Assembly (NCBI GenBank): GCA_946401725.1
Contig: CAMIVE010000008.1
Location: 1 to 64,000, forward strand
DNA length: 64,000 nt
Direction of reading: 5' to 3'
Source: an uncultured Bacteroidales bacterium
GTDB taxonomy: Bacteria > Bacteroidota > Bacteroidia > Bacteroidales > P3
Part shown: in pieces, positions 8,899 to 16,414 of the stretch
Layout of the letters: every line of letters begins with the position of its first letter
Numbering within the stretch: the stretch's first letter is position 1
The notes under the pieces: model-generated
The model's database searches: none
What the model was told of the DNA's origin: nothing
Seen by the model: the letters and a program-made list of their open reading frames with translations, nothing else
Made by a program: the position numbers and the translations under genes

Positions 8899-10686
8899 AT
8901 GTCAAAAGAGATAAAATTCAGTCTGGTTTACCGCGACATGTGGCAGTCTTCGGGAAAGTATCAGCCCCGGGTAGACCAACTTACAAAGATAGCCCCTGTC
9001 ATTGTCTCCATGGGATGCTTTGACAGAATCGAGACCAACGGTGGAGCCTTCGAACAAGTCAATCTGATGTATGGCGAGAATCCAAACAAAGCCGTTCGCG
9101 CATGGACAAAGGAATTCAACAAAGCAGGTATCCAGACCCACATGTTGGAACGTGCCCTCAACGGACTGCGTATGAATGGTGTGCCTAAGGATGTGCGCCA
9201 GTTGATGTGCAAAGTGAAGAAAGCCCAAGGCGTTGACATCATGCGCTCCTTCTGTGGCCTCAACGACCCTCGCAACCTGGAACTCTCCGTAAAATACGCC
9301 AAAGAGGCTGGAATGATTTCACAAGCTGCACTCAGCATCACCCATTCCCCAGTCCACACAGTGGAGTACTACATGGGCATCGTCGACAAACTCGTCGAGT
9401 TCGGTGCCGACGAAATCGCACTGAAAGATATGGCCGGTGTCGGCCGTCCCGCTACACTTGGCCGTCTCGTCAAAGAAATCAAAACCAAGTATCCTCACCT
9501 TAAGGTACAGTACCACGGACACACAGGTCCGGGACTCTCGATGGCCTCTATTCTCATGGTGGCCGAAGCGGGTGCCGACTATATCGACTGCGCCATGGAG
9601 CCTCTCTCCTGGGGTATGGTGCATCCCGATGTCATCAGTGTGCAAGCCATGTTGAAAGATGCCGGCTTCCTTGTGAAGGACATCAACATGGAGGCCTATA
9701 TGGAAGCCCGCAAACTGAATCAGGAATTCATCGACGATTTCCTGGGGCTCTACATCAACCCTGGCAACCGCGTCAGCACATCGTTACTTGTAGGATGCGG
9801 TCTTCCGGGCGGCATGATGGGTTCCATGATGAGCGATCTCAAGGGTGTCCATGGAGCCATCAATATGGCTCTGAAGAAAAACGGTAAACCCGAGGTCAGT
9901 TTCGAAGAACTTACCGTTCAGCTCTTTCAAGAAGTCGAGCTTATCTGGCCCATGCTGGGCTATCCCCCGCTGGTAACCCCCTTCAGCCAATACACCAAAA
10001 ACACCGCTGTACTGAACCTACTCAACATGGCTCAAGGAAAACCCCGTTTCAGCCAGATTGACAAGGACACTTGGAACATGATTCTCGGCAAGGCAGGCAA
10101 ACTGCCAGGACCCCTGGCACCCGAAATTATCGAACTCGCCAAACAACAAGGTCTTGAATTTTACGAAGGTGTTCCCCAAGATGCCTACCCCGATGCACTG
10201 CCTGACTATATCAAAGAGATGGAGGAAAACGGATGGGATCGCGGAGAAGATGACGAGGAGCTCTTTGAATTGGCCATGCACGACCGTCAGTATCGCGACT
10301 ACAAGAGCGGAATCGCCAAGGACCGTTTCTACAAAGAGGTCGAAAAACTGCGTGCCGAAAAGAGTCTCAGCGCTTCGACATCAGCACCGGCTGCCGAACC
10401 CGGCACTATGCCCAACTACATGAAAGAGCGCTACCGCAATGCAACCCCGGTAGTTGCCACCGCCACCGGACAATTGTTGTGGGAAATCGATTTCGACGAC
10501 AAGTCTATCCCTCCTGCACCCGGACGGACATACAAAGCAGGCGACACTTTCTGCACCATCCAGGCAAGCTACGCCATGATGCCTGTAATACTGACCACTG
10601 GAGGACGTCTTGCAGACACCTGCATGCCCCAAGGAACCATGGTAAAAAAAGGCGATGTTATCGGCTGGCTGGAACCCGCAGAATAA
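8899..10686 (+). CDS. Oxaloacetate decarboxylase alpha / pyruvate carboxylase subunit B-like carboxyltransferase, degenerate biotin domain
   Basis: A 595-residue protein. Residues 5-275 form the HMGL-like carboxyltransferase barrel with Asp13, the carbamylated-type lysine Lys176 (ALKDMAGVG) and metal-binding His206 and His208 (YHGHTGPG). Residues 290-500 are the conserved carboxylase domain. The C-terminal 70 residues look like a biotinyl/lipoyl fold (KAGDTFCTIQ to GDVIGWLEP), but the biotin-carrying (A/E)MKM motif is replaced by ASYAMM (556-561), so no biotinylated lysine is present. It would transfer CO2 between oxaloacetate or a similar acid and a biotin carrier that must be encoded elsewhere. 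The gene has its own promoter and terminator. Confidence 0.85.
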   Translation: MSKEIKFSLVYRDMWQSSGKYQPRVDQLTKIAPVIVSMGCFDRIETNGGAFEQVNLMYGENPNKAVRAWTKEFNKAGIQTHMLERALNGLRMNGVPKDVRQLMCKVKKAQGVDIMRSFCGLNDPRNLELSVKYAKEAGMISQAALSITHSPVHTVEYYMGIVDKLVEFGADEIALKDMAGVGRPATLGRLVKEIKTKYPHLKVQYHGHTGPGLSMASILMVAEAGADYIDCAMEPLSWGMVHPDVISVQAMLKDAGFLVKDINMEAYMEARKLNQEFIDDFLGLYINPGNRVSTSLLVGCGLPGGMMGSMMSDLKGVHGAINMALKKNGKPEVSFEELTVQLFQEVELIWPMLGYPPLVTPFSQYTKNTAVLNLLNMAQGKPRFSQIDKDTWNMILGKAGKLPGPLAPEIIELAKQQGLEFYEGVPQDAYPDALPDYIKEMEENGWDRGEDDEELFELAMHDRQYRDYKSGIAKDRFYKEVEKLRAEKSLSASTSAPAAEPGTMPNYMKERYRNATPVVATATGQLLWEIDFDDKSIPPAPGRTYKAGDTFCTIQASYAMMPVILTTGGRLADTCMPQGTMVKKGDVIGWLEPAE

Positions 10687-10693
10687 AAAAAGT

Positions 10694-10724
10694 TTGCTCA
10701 ATTCAAAAATAAGGTGTAATTTTG
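10694..10724 (+). promoter_or_regulatory. Promoter of rnfA
   Basis: TTG (10694-10696), 20 bp, then TAATTTTG (10717-10724). The -7 box overlaps the left arm of the following hairpin, so a transcript starting near 10731 would lack most of that arm. Confidence 0.75.
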
Positions 10725-10771
10725 CCGTTTGAGAGTTTCCTGAAAAAGGGTACACTCAAACGGCAATTTTA
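10722..10771 (+). terminator. Terminator after the carboxyltransferase gene, overlapping the rnfA promoter
   Basis: Twelve-base arms TTGCCGTTTGAG (10722-10733) and CTCAAACGGCAA (10755-10766) are fully complementary and followed by TTTTA. It lies 35 bp after the stop codon at 10686. Confidence 0.75.
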
Positions 10772-10796
10772 TTGAAAAACAACAAAATACTACAAT

Positions 10797-11411
10797 ATGG
10801 ATCCACTTAGTCCTTTTGCACTTATTATTGGTGCCATATTTGTCAACAATGTGGTTTTAGCTCAGTTTTTGGGAATCTGTCCTTTTCTGGGCGTATCCAA
10901 AGATGTAAAAAGTTCCCTTGGTATGGGTGGTGCCGTCCTTTTTGTGATGCTCCTTGCCACACTGGTAACTTTTATCATCTATAAATACTTGCTTGCGCCT
11001 GCGGAATTTGGCGGACATGCGCCCGTCGATCTTCGCTATATGCAGACCATTGTTTACATCCTCGTCATTGCAGGACTGGTTCAGATGGTCGAGATCGTGC
11101 TGAAAAAAATCGCCCCCGCATTGTATCAAACCCTTGGCGTCTTCCTACCGCTGATTACAACCAACTGCGCAGTGCTAGGTGTGGCCATCCTGGTCATCCA
11201 GAAAGAGATGAATCTCCTGCAAAGCATCATCTACGCAGGCAGCATCGCTGTCGGATTCACTCTGGCATTGGTTATCTTTGCGGGAATCAGGGAGCAAATG
11301 GAGCTCACAGGTGTACCCAAAGGGATGAAAGGTGTTCCTATAGCACTGATTACCGCCGGCATCCTTGCCATGGCATTTATGGGCTTTGGCGGTGTTGTAC
11401 CAACCCCGTGA
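10797..11411 (+). CDS. rnfA: RnfA/RsxA, subunit of the Rnf ion-translocating electron transport complex
   Basis: A 204-residue integral membrane protein with six predicted segments. It carries the RnfA/NqrE signatures FVNNVVLAQFLGICPFLGVS (15-34) and LITTNCAVLGVAI, whose cysteines bind the intramembrane [2Fe-2S] centre in Rnf and Nqr. Rnf couples ferredoxin-NAD electron transfer to Na+ or H+ movement. RnfA is usually last in an rnfBCDGEA cluster; here no other rnf gene is adjacent and the gene has its own promoter, so the remaining subunits would be elsewhere. NqrE and RnfA are close paralogues, but length and the sequence favour RnfA. Confidence 0.9.
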   Translation: MDPLSPFALIIGAIFVNNVVLAQFLGICPFLGVSKDVKSSLGMGGAVLFVMLLATLVTFIIYKYLLAPAEFGGHAPVDLRYMQTIVYILVIAGLVQMVEIVLKKIAPALYQTLGVFLPLITTNCAVLGVAILVIQKEMNLLQSIIYAGSIAVGFTLALVIFAGIREQMELTGVPKGMKGVPIALITAGILAMAFMGFGGVVPTP

Positions 11412-11579
11412 AAAACATGCCGAAATTGTTAAAAAACAATACACTCAATCCTCTTTTTCACTTCAACAATCACTCATCTGGAAGACTATAGCTTTTTTAT
11501 ATCGACTTATTTATCAGTAAAATATAGTCGTTTTAAGATTTTTTAAAGTTTTTTTTTCTTCCACAGTTAAAAATTGTAG

Positions 11580-11587
11580 TACTTTTG
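11580..11587 (+). promoter_or_regulatory. -7 element for the small lipoprotein gene
   Basis: TACTTTTG fits TAnnTTTG and lies 45 bp before the start at 11632. A poly-T tract precedes it. No TTG is placed correctly at -33. Confidence 0.65.
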
Positions 11588-11631
11588 CGCTCCGAAACAA
11601 CATTAAAATAACCAATTTAAATTAAAAGAAA

Positions 11632-11859
11632 ATGAAGAAAGTATTTTTTGCATTAGCAGTTGTTGCTATGTTCTCCTTCGCAGCTTGCAATGGTAACGCA
11701 AATCCTACCGAAGATACCTCGAAGAAGGGTGACACCACCCCCAAGACTGAGGTTACCACTCCTGAGAACAACGTTCAGGACAGCGCCGTTAAGGATATGG
11801 CTGAGCCCGAGAACAACGACCAGGAACAAGCTAACAAAGACGAGCAGCCCACCAAATAA
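11632..11859 (+). CDS. Small acidic Thr/Pro/Asn-rich lipoprotein
   Basis: A 75-residue lipoprotein: signal peptide 1-18 with lipobox FAAC (Cys19), then a low-complexity region rich in Thr, Asn, Glu, Asp and Lys, such as PTEDTSKKGDTTPKTEVTTP. No fold is apparent. The codons are more uniform (GTT, GCT, AAC, AAG) than in neighbouring genes, which suggests high expression. It is monocistronic, with its own -7 element and a strong terminator. Function unknown. Confidence 0.8.
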   Translation: MKKVFFALAVVAMFSFAACNGNANPTEDTSKKGDTTPKTEVTTPENNVQDSAVKDMAEPENNDQEQANKDEQPTK

Positions 11860-11883
11860 GCTGTCTCTACTGCTAAAACAATC

Positions 11884-11941
11884 AATCGGTCCCAGACCGA
11901 TTAAAGCAAAAAAAGGACTGCATCTGCAGCCCCTTTTTTTT
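11884..11941 (+). terminator. Double hairpin terminator between convergent genes
   Basis: First hairpin: AATCGGTC (11884-11891), loop CCA, GACCGATT (11895-11902). Second: an A7GG-CTGCA stem pairing with TGCAG-CC-T7 (11908-11941), a bidirectional A/T-flanked terminator. It separates the lipoprotein gene (ends 11859) from trpS (ends 11946) and can serve both. Confidence 0.85.
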
Positions 11942-11945
11942 ATAT

Positions 11946-12944
11946 TTAATTTCGATAGCCTATAACATGTCGTACCTCTTCAATAGTGCGACGAGCACTC
12001 TCATGGGCTTTTTCTTTTCCTTGGTCCATCACACGGCGCAGGTAGGACTCGTCTGATGAGAGTTCCGCAATACGTTCCCTGAATGGCTGCGTGAATTTTA
12101 CCATATCTTCCACCAACTGCTTTTTCAAATCACCGTAACGGATTTGACAACGGTTATATAGATCATCAAAATAGGCTACTGTATCGGGGGTGGAGACAAC
12201 GGACAACAAGGTGAAAAGATTGGCAATTTCAACTGGCTTCTCTTGATTCATTTCCGTCGGTCCCAAGTCCGTCTTGGCCTTCATGATTTTCTTCTTGATG
12301 GCTGCAGGATCATCATTAAGAAAGATAGCATTCATCTCGCCCTCCGACTTACCCATCTTGCCACTGCCGTCCAGTCCAGGAATTTTCACCAGATCACTTC
12401 CGAAGTTGAATGCCTGCGGCAATGGAAAGACTTCATGCTTGTACATATTATTGAATCTGTTGGCAAAAGTCCTGGTCATCTCCAAATGCTGTTCCTGGTC
12501 TTTCCCCACAGGCACCTTGGTGGCTTTATGGATAAGGATGTCTGCAGCCATCAAGGTAGGATAAGTCAGTAAACCAGCATTGACGTTGTTAGGTTGCTGA
12601 CGTACCTTGTCCTTAAACGACGTGACACGTTCCAATTCGCCCAGATAGGCATTCATATTGAAGAAAAGATACAGCTCCACTGTCTCAGGCAAATCACTTT
12701 GAAGGTAGATGGTAGCTTTGTCCGGGTCAAGTCCTGCAGCAAGATACTGCACCAGAATCTGCCGAGCGTTATTGTATAAGTTGTCCGGTGTGGGATGCGT
12801 AGTCAAAGAATGATAGTCGGCAATGAAGAAAAAACAATCATGAGCCTCCTGCATTTTTACGAAATTACGTAAAGCGCCGAAATAATTGCCTAAATGAAGA
12901 TTACCCGTCGGACGGATACCACTACATACGATTTCTCTGCTCAT
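11946..12944 (-). CDS. trpS: Tryptophan-tRNA ligase
   Basis: A 332-residue class I aminoacyl-tRNA synthetase that charges tRNA-Trp. The HIGH-type signature is PTGNLHLGNY (12-21) and the KMSKS-type motif is KMGKS (196-200), followed by EGEMNAIFL. The length fits bacterial TrpRS. It is monocistronic, with a good promoter at 13028-13058 and a shared terminator downstream. Confidence 0.95.
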   Translation of the reverse strand: MSREIVCSGIRPTGNLHLGNYFGALRNFVKMQEAHDCFFFIADYHSLTTHPTPDNLYNNARQILVQYLAAGLDPDKATIYLQSDLPETVELYLFFNMNAYLGELERVTSFKDKVRQQPNNVNAGLLTYPTLMAADILIHKATKVPVGKDQEQHLEMTRTFANRFNNMYKHEVFPLPQAFNFGSDLVKIPGLDGSGKMGKSEGEMNAIFLNDDPAAIKKKIMKAKTDLGPTEMNQEKPVEIANLFTLLSVVSTPDTVAYFDDLYNRCQIRYGDLKKQLVEDMVKFTQPFRERIAELSSDESYLRRVMDQGKEKAHESARRTIEEVRHVIGYRN

Positions 12945-13027
12945 ATACTGATTTTTTATACAAACAATTCTCTTTTTAATTTTAATTTACAATCATTTCC
13001 GTCAACATGGAAGATGTAATAGGAGTA

Positions 13028-13058
13028 CAAAGATACACGATTTTTTTGACATGGGCAA
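13028..13058 (-). promoter_or_regulatory. Promoter of trpS
   Basis: On the minus strand TTG (13056-13058) is followed after 20 bp by TATCTTTG (13028-13035). Transcription should begin near 13021, about 77 nt upstream of the trpS start codon. Confidence 0.75.
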
Positions 13059-13099
13059 AAGTGGATCATACGCCTTCCCCTATCCGCTCAAAAAAATTT

Positions 13100-13129
13100 T
13101 TGGCAAATGCTCCAAGTTTCGTATTTTTG
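13100..13129 (+). promoter_or_regulatory. Promoter of an unassigned short plus-strand transcript
   Basis: TTG (13100-13102), exactly 19 bp, then TATTTTTG (13122-13129). It diverges from the trpS promoter. The expected RNA starts near 13136, right at an AAAGGAG sequence, and meets a hairpin at 13215-13242. Confidence 0.7.
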
Positions 13130-13148
13130 CAAAAAAAAGGAGACATTC

Positions 13149-13256
13149 ATGACCATCGGAACATCAGTCGGCACAAGACTTCTCCACTGCATCCTACAGG
13201 ACTGCATAAAAAAAACGAAGAGACGAAATCTTCGCCTCTTCGCTTTACTTTGTTAG
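13149..13256 (+). CDS. Possible 35-residue peptide gene or small RNA
   Basis: An ATG at 13149 sits 8 bp after AAAGGAG, an unusually good ribosome binding site for this genome, and opens a 35-codon frame starting MTIGTSVGTRLLHCILQDC, basic at its C-terminus (KKTKRR) and ending in LRLFALLC. It follows a consensus promoter at 13100-13129. The end of the frame passes through the terminator hairpin of the converging gene. It could be a small peptide, a leader or a roughly 110 nt RNA antisense to the end of that gene. I do not recognise the peptide. Confidence 0.3.
   Translation: MTIGTSVGTRLLHCILQDCIKKTKRRNLRLFALLC
13207..13242 (-). terminator. Terminator of the small Cys-rich gene
   Basis: On the minus strand CGAAGAG and CTCTTCG arms enclose a short loop and are followed by eight T residues (plus strand A8 at 13208-13215). 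It lies just after the TAA at 13245-13247. Being nearly symmetrical, it may also stop the plus-strand transcript. Confidence 0.75.
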
Positions 13257-13429
13257 TTCAAGTACAACTTGATCCGAACATCCCTCACATTGATACTCTG
13301 TATGCAACGTGCGTAGTTTAGGATGTTTTGAACAACTCTTTTTGAAGGCTGTACAGTGCTTGCCGATTCCCAAGATGTATTTGTGCTCAAGGACTGGTGT
13401 CCCCGTTTGAAATCGTACTCCTGCGTCAT
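13245..13429 (-). pseudogene. Small cysteine-rich protein gene with a frameshift
   Basis: Starting at ATG 13429 the minus strand reads MTQEYDFKRG and then leaves its frame at a GGGG run (plus CCCC, 13401-13404). One added G would join it to a frame that reads TPVLEHKYILGIGKHC, then FKKSCSKHPKLRTLHTEYQC and CEGCSDQVVLELTK before TAA at 13245, giving a 61-residue protein. Five cysteines and several histidines suggest metal binding. A strong terminator follows directly, which supports a real gene. The break may be a sequencing error in the G run or a true mutation. I do not know the family. Confidence 0.55.
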
Positions 13430-13440
13430 AAGCACTTTTT

Positions 13441-13470
13441 TTGAGTTGAACAATATGTTAATTACCTTTG
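13441..13470 (+). promoter_or_regulatory. Promoter of the endonuclease/exonuclease/phosphatase gene
   Basis: TTG (13441-13443), 19 bp, TACCTTTG (13463-13470): a full consensus. It places the transcription start near 13477 and supports the downstream ATG at 13497 as start codon. Confidence 0.85.
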
Positions 13471-13496
13471 TTATAAATCAAACACACGTAGAAAAC

Positions 13497-14552
13497 ATGG
13501 AAAAACGTTTTTTATTGCGTCGAATGTGTTTTTTAACATTTTTGTTTCTATCCCTTTCTTCTGCATTTTGCCAGAAAAACACAAATTGCGATTCTTACCG
13601 CTTGGTATTCTGGAATGTAGAGAATCTTTTCGACATCTGGGACGACAGCACCCGTGCCGATGAGGCCTTCACTCCCGAAGGCGAGTACCGCTGGACAAAC
13701 AAACGGTACAAGACCAAACTGCAACATCTATGCCAAACGCTTGTCGCCATAGGGAACGACCACATGGAAAAACTACATATGCCGTTGCTTATTGGAATGG
13801 CCGAAGTGGAAAACGACAAAGTGCTGCGTGACTTATGCAAAGGCACTCCATTGCGTCGCTATCACTATGAATATATCCATTTTGAATCACCCGACAAACG
13901 TGGCATCGACAACGCGCTCCTCTACCGACGCGGTCAATTCAAGCCCTTCCTCTCCCAGACTATTCCTGTCAGCGACAGCAGTGCCGATTTTTACACCCGC
14001 GACATACTCCTCGTCGAAGGATGTCTGCCCAATGGAGACACCCTCATCATTCTTGTCAACCACTTCCCTTCGAAACGGGGAGGTGCCACTGCTGACTTGC
14101 GACGGACGAACATTGCCCGCACACTGCGCTACACTTTGGACACACTGGCATTGGCCCACCCACAGGCTGCCGTTATGGCAATGGGTGATTTCAACGCCGC
14201 ACCCGGCGAACCCGAGATACGTGAAGGATTGATGAAAGGGCAGCTGACACCCGACAATCATTTTGTCAATTTAATGGAGACCATCGAACCCGGACGGGGC
14301 TCCTACAAATACCAGGACCAGTGGAGTTGCATCGACCAAATCATCATATCAAGAAATCTCATGGAGCATACATCCGGAAACGCCATTCGCTTCTTCACCG
14401 ACGGAGCCTGTATATTCGAAGGGGATTTCCTGCTGCTTGAGGACGAAAAATACCTTGGCAAGAAAATCTTCCGCACCTATCTGGGCATGCGTTACAAAGG
14501 AGGTTACAGTGACCACTTGCCTGTGTACATCGACCTCATGACAACAGATTAA
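13497..14552 (+). CDS. Exported endonuclease/exonuclease/phosphatase family protein
   Basis: A 351-residue protein with a signal peptide (MEKRFLLRRM to SSAFCQ) and an EEP (DNase I-like) fold. Motifs are FWNVENLFD, the catalytic Glu segment GMAEVEN, NHFPSKRGG, MGDFNAAP and the final SDHLPVYID with the Asp-His pair. The family hydrolyses phosphodiesters in nucleic acids or phospholipids; the export signal points to the periplasm or surface. An upstream ATG at 13356 in the same frame was rejected because it lies before the promoter. Confidence 0.88.
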   Translation: MEKRFLLRRMCFLTFLFLSLSSAFCQKNTNCDSYRLVFWNVENLFDIWDDSTRADEAFTPEGEYRWTNKRYKTKLQHLCQTLVAIGNDHMEKLHMPLLIGMAEVENDKVLRDLCKGTPLRRYHYEYIHFESPDKRGIDNALLYRRGQFKPFLSQTIPVSDSSADFYTRDILLVEGCLPNGDTLIILVNHFPSKRGGATADLRRTNIARTLRYTLDTLALAHPQAAVMAMGDFNAAPGEPEIREGLMKGQLTPDNHFVNLMETIEPGRGSYKYQDQWSCIDQIIISRNLMEHTSGNAIRFFTDGACIFEGDFLLLEDEKYLGKKIFRTYLGMRYKGGYSDHLPVYIDLMTTD

Positions 14553-14554
14553 AA

Positions 14555-14580
14555 AAGGCACCCATCATAATGGGTGCCTT
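14555..14580. terminator. Bidirectional terminator
   Basis: AAGGCACCCA (14555-14564) and TGGGTGCCTT (14571-14580) pair fully around TCATAA. On the minus strand it is followed by TTTTTT, so it fits the sigma factor gene best; it also lies 2 bp after the plus-strand stop at 14552. Confidence 0.85.
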
Positions 14581-14602
14581 CATTTCTTTCTATAATAATA
14601 TA

Positions 14603-15193
14603 TTAAAGTTCAATATACATATTATGCTCTTTGGCCAGACGGCGCAGATTAATGATTGCATAACGCATACGGCCAAGGGCGGTATTGATACTCACACCGG
14701 TTCTTTCAGCAATCTCTTTGAAATCATATTTGCCATAGTGACGCAGAATCACTACGCGACGCTGTTCTGGCGGAAGCATCTTTACCAAGCGGCGTATATT
14801 CGAACTGGTCTGCTTGCGCATAATAGCCTTTTCGGCGTTATCCTCATGCACTTTTAACGTGTCAACCACATCGCAGTCGGGGCGATTGGGTACAATCGGC
14901 ATTTTACCCAGACGACGAAAATAGTCGACAATCAGGTTGTGAGCGATACGCATCACCCAATGGATGAATTTGTTTTCATCCTTATACAGACCCGAGTTGA
15001 TGGTGTAGACCACCTTGTAAAAAGTATCCTGAAAAATGTCGTCGGCAATATCTTTATCCTTCACAACGGAGAAGATGTAGCCATAGACCTTGTTCTGATA
15101 CCGTGAAAGCAGAATCTCAAAGCAAGAGTAATCGCCTTCTCTGTAACCTATAATCAATTCATTGTCAGTGAGTGTGCACGTTGTTACGTCCAT
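14603..15193 (-). CDS. RNA polymerase ECF-type sigma factor
   Basis: A 196-residue sigma-70 family protein. Region 2 has YQNKVYGYIFSVV and DIADDIFQDTFYKV (about 32-62), and region 4 has LPPEQRRVVILRHYGKYDF followed by the HTH EIAERTGVSINTALGRMRY. The start ATG at 15193 is chosen because AAAGGAGGTT lies just upstream and the promoter at 15314-15344 would exclude the longer frame. No anti-sigma gene is adjacent, so its control is not evident. This sort of orphan Bacteroidota sigma factor often controls envelope or stress genes, which is inference. Confidence 0.9.
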   Translation of the reverse strand: MDVTTCTLTDNELIIGYREGDYSCFEILLSRYQNKVYGYIFSVVKDKDIADDIFQDTFYKVVYTINSGLYKDENKFIHWVMRIAHNLIVDYFRRLGKMPIVPNRPDCDVVDTLKVHEDNAEKAIMRKQTSSNIRRLVKMLPPEQRRVVILRHYGKYDFKEIAERTGVSINTALGRMRYAIINLRRLAKEHNMYIEL

Positions 15194-15313
15194 TTTAACC
15201 TCCTTTTGTTTAAGTTTACAAATGGTAGTTCTGCTCAATAATGCGTTCGATTTTGTTAGACTTATGTTATTTACCCGGAGCGCAAACCGCTCATGATTAG
15301 TTTTTTCGAAATG

Positions 15314-15344
15314 CAAAAATACAAAGATTATTTCAAATGAACAA
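15314..15344 (-). promoter_or_regulatory. Promoter of the ECF sigma factor gene
   Basis: Minus-strand TTG (15342-15344), 20 bp, TATTTTTG (15314-15321). The leader would be about 115 nt with an AAAGGAGG site before ATG 15193. Confidence 0.8.
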
Positions 15345-15390
15345 ACATCTACGTATTTTTTTTCTTTTTAGTATGCGTGACTTCAATTTT

Positions 15391-15436
15391 ATTGCGTTAA
15401 AACCCAAAAAATTATGTTAAAAAAATTTTTTAACAT
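15391..15436. repeat. ATTGCGTTAAAA element and perfect AT palindrome
   Basis: ATTGCGTTAAAA at 15391-15402 is repeated at 19126-19137. It is followed by the 23 bp palindrome at 15414-15436 (ATGTTAAAAAA, central A, TTTTTTAACAT). The pair lies upstream of the sigma factor promoter and just after the end of miaA. It may be a miaA terminator or a binding site. Confidence 0.4.
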
Positions 15437-15454
15437 TTCATACATTTAACAACC

Positions 15455-16390
15455 CTATTCAGTCTGAAGAAAGAGTTCTGACACCTCTTTTTCTTTCAAA
15501 TTCAATTCTTTTTGTCCATCAATCCAATGGATTGGCACACCGTTGCGTTCCATCCGACGGAACCATGTCATCTGTCGTTTGGAAAAACGCCGGATATCCG
15601 TATACAGGTTGTCGAACATCTCCTGATACGAATAATTCTCGGTCAGATAACGGGCGATATGCTTATATTCCAGTCCATATTTCAGCAATCGTTCCTTGGG
15701 GACTCCCGCATCAAGCAGTCGTTGCACCTCGTCGACCATACCTTCCTCCAATCGCTGTCGCAACCTGACACCAATCCGTTCCACCACCAGTTCCCTCGGG
15801 TAATGGACGCCCACAACAAGGTGCCGCATAGGAGGCAGTTGGGTAAAGGCCTCCGGATGCTGCTGGCGGAACTCCTGTATTTCTAAAGCCCGCACCAAGC
15901 GGTCACGTGTCTCGGTGTCCGTGTGGTTGTGCAATTTGATAAGGGAAGCCAGACGGTCTGTCAATTCCTCGTCGGAGAAAGACTCGAGCGATTGCCGGTA
16001 GCTATTGTCGACCGGTGCGTCAGGCAAACGATAGGCTCTGACTATCGATTCAATATACATGCCGGTACCGCCACAAAGAATTGCCCGATGACCTCGAGAA
16101 AGAATCCCATGGAAAGCGTTGATGAAATCATTCTGGAACTGATAGACGTTGTATTCCTCACCCGCGTCACGGATATCAATCAGATGACACGCAATATCAC
16201 CTTCTTCCCTATGGTATTCGTTCAAATCCTTACCTGTGCCGATGTCCATACCCCGAAACACCTGACGGGAATCGGCACTGATGATTTCAGCATTCAGTCG
16301 GGCAGCCACAGCGACAGCCAACGCTGTCTTGCCACAGGCCGTAGGACCCAGGATAGTCAGCAGAAGAGGAGATTCATCCACAACATCCAT
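15455..16390 (-). CDS. miaA: tRNA dimethylallyltransferase
   Basis: A 311-residue enzyme that adds the dimethylallyl group to A37 of tRNAs reading UNN codons. The P-loop is GPTACGKT (15-22), followed by the family motif ISADSRQVFRGMDIGTGK (37-54), and the C-terminal half has the tRNA-binding segments RRFSKRQMTWFRR. It lies 24 bp after the PorE-like OmpA gene in the same direction and is probably cotranscribed with it. Confidence 0.95.
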   Translation of the reverse strand: MDVVDESPLLLTILGPTACGKTALAVAVAARLNAEIISADSRQVFRGMDIGTGKDLNEYHREEGDIACHLIDIRDAGEEYNVYQFQNDFINAFHGILSRGHRAILCGGTGMYIESIVRAYRLPDAPVDNSYRQSLESFSDEELTDRLASLIKLHNHTDTETRDRLVRALEIQEFRQQHPEAFTQLPPMRHLVVGVHYPRELVVERIGVRLRQRLEEGMVDEVQRLLDAGVPKERLLKYGLEYKHIARYLTENYSYQEMFDNLYTDIRRFSKRQMTWFRRMERNGVPIHWIDGQKELNLKEKEVSELFLQTE

Positions 16391-16414
16391 GTTTTGGGGA
16401 AAAGCCGACAGGCA

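Noticed and set aside
13007-13321. 104-codon plus-strand frame
   Set aside because: Begins between the trpS promoter and its start codon, lacks a ribosome site, and spans a terminator.
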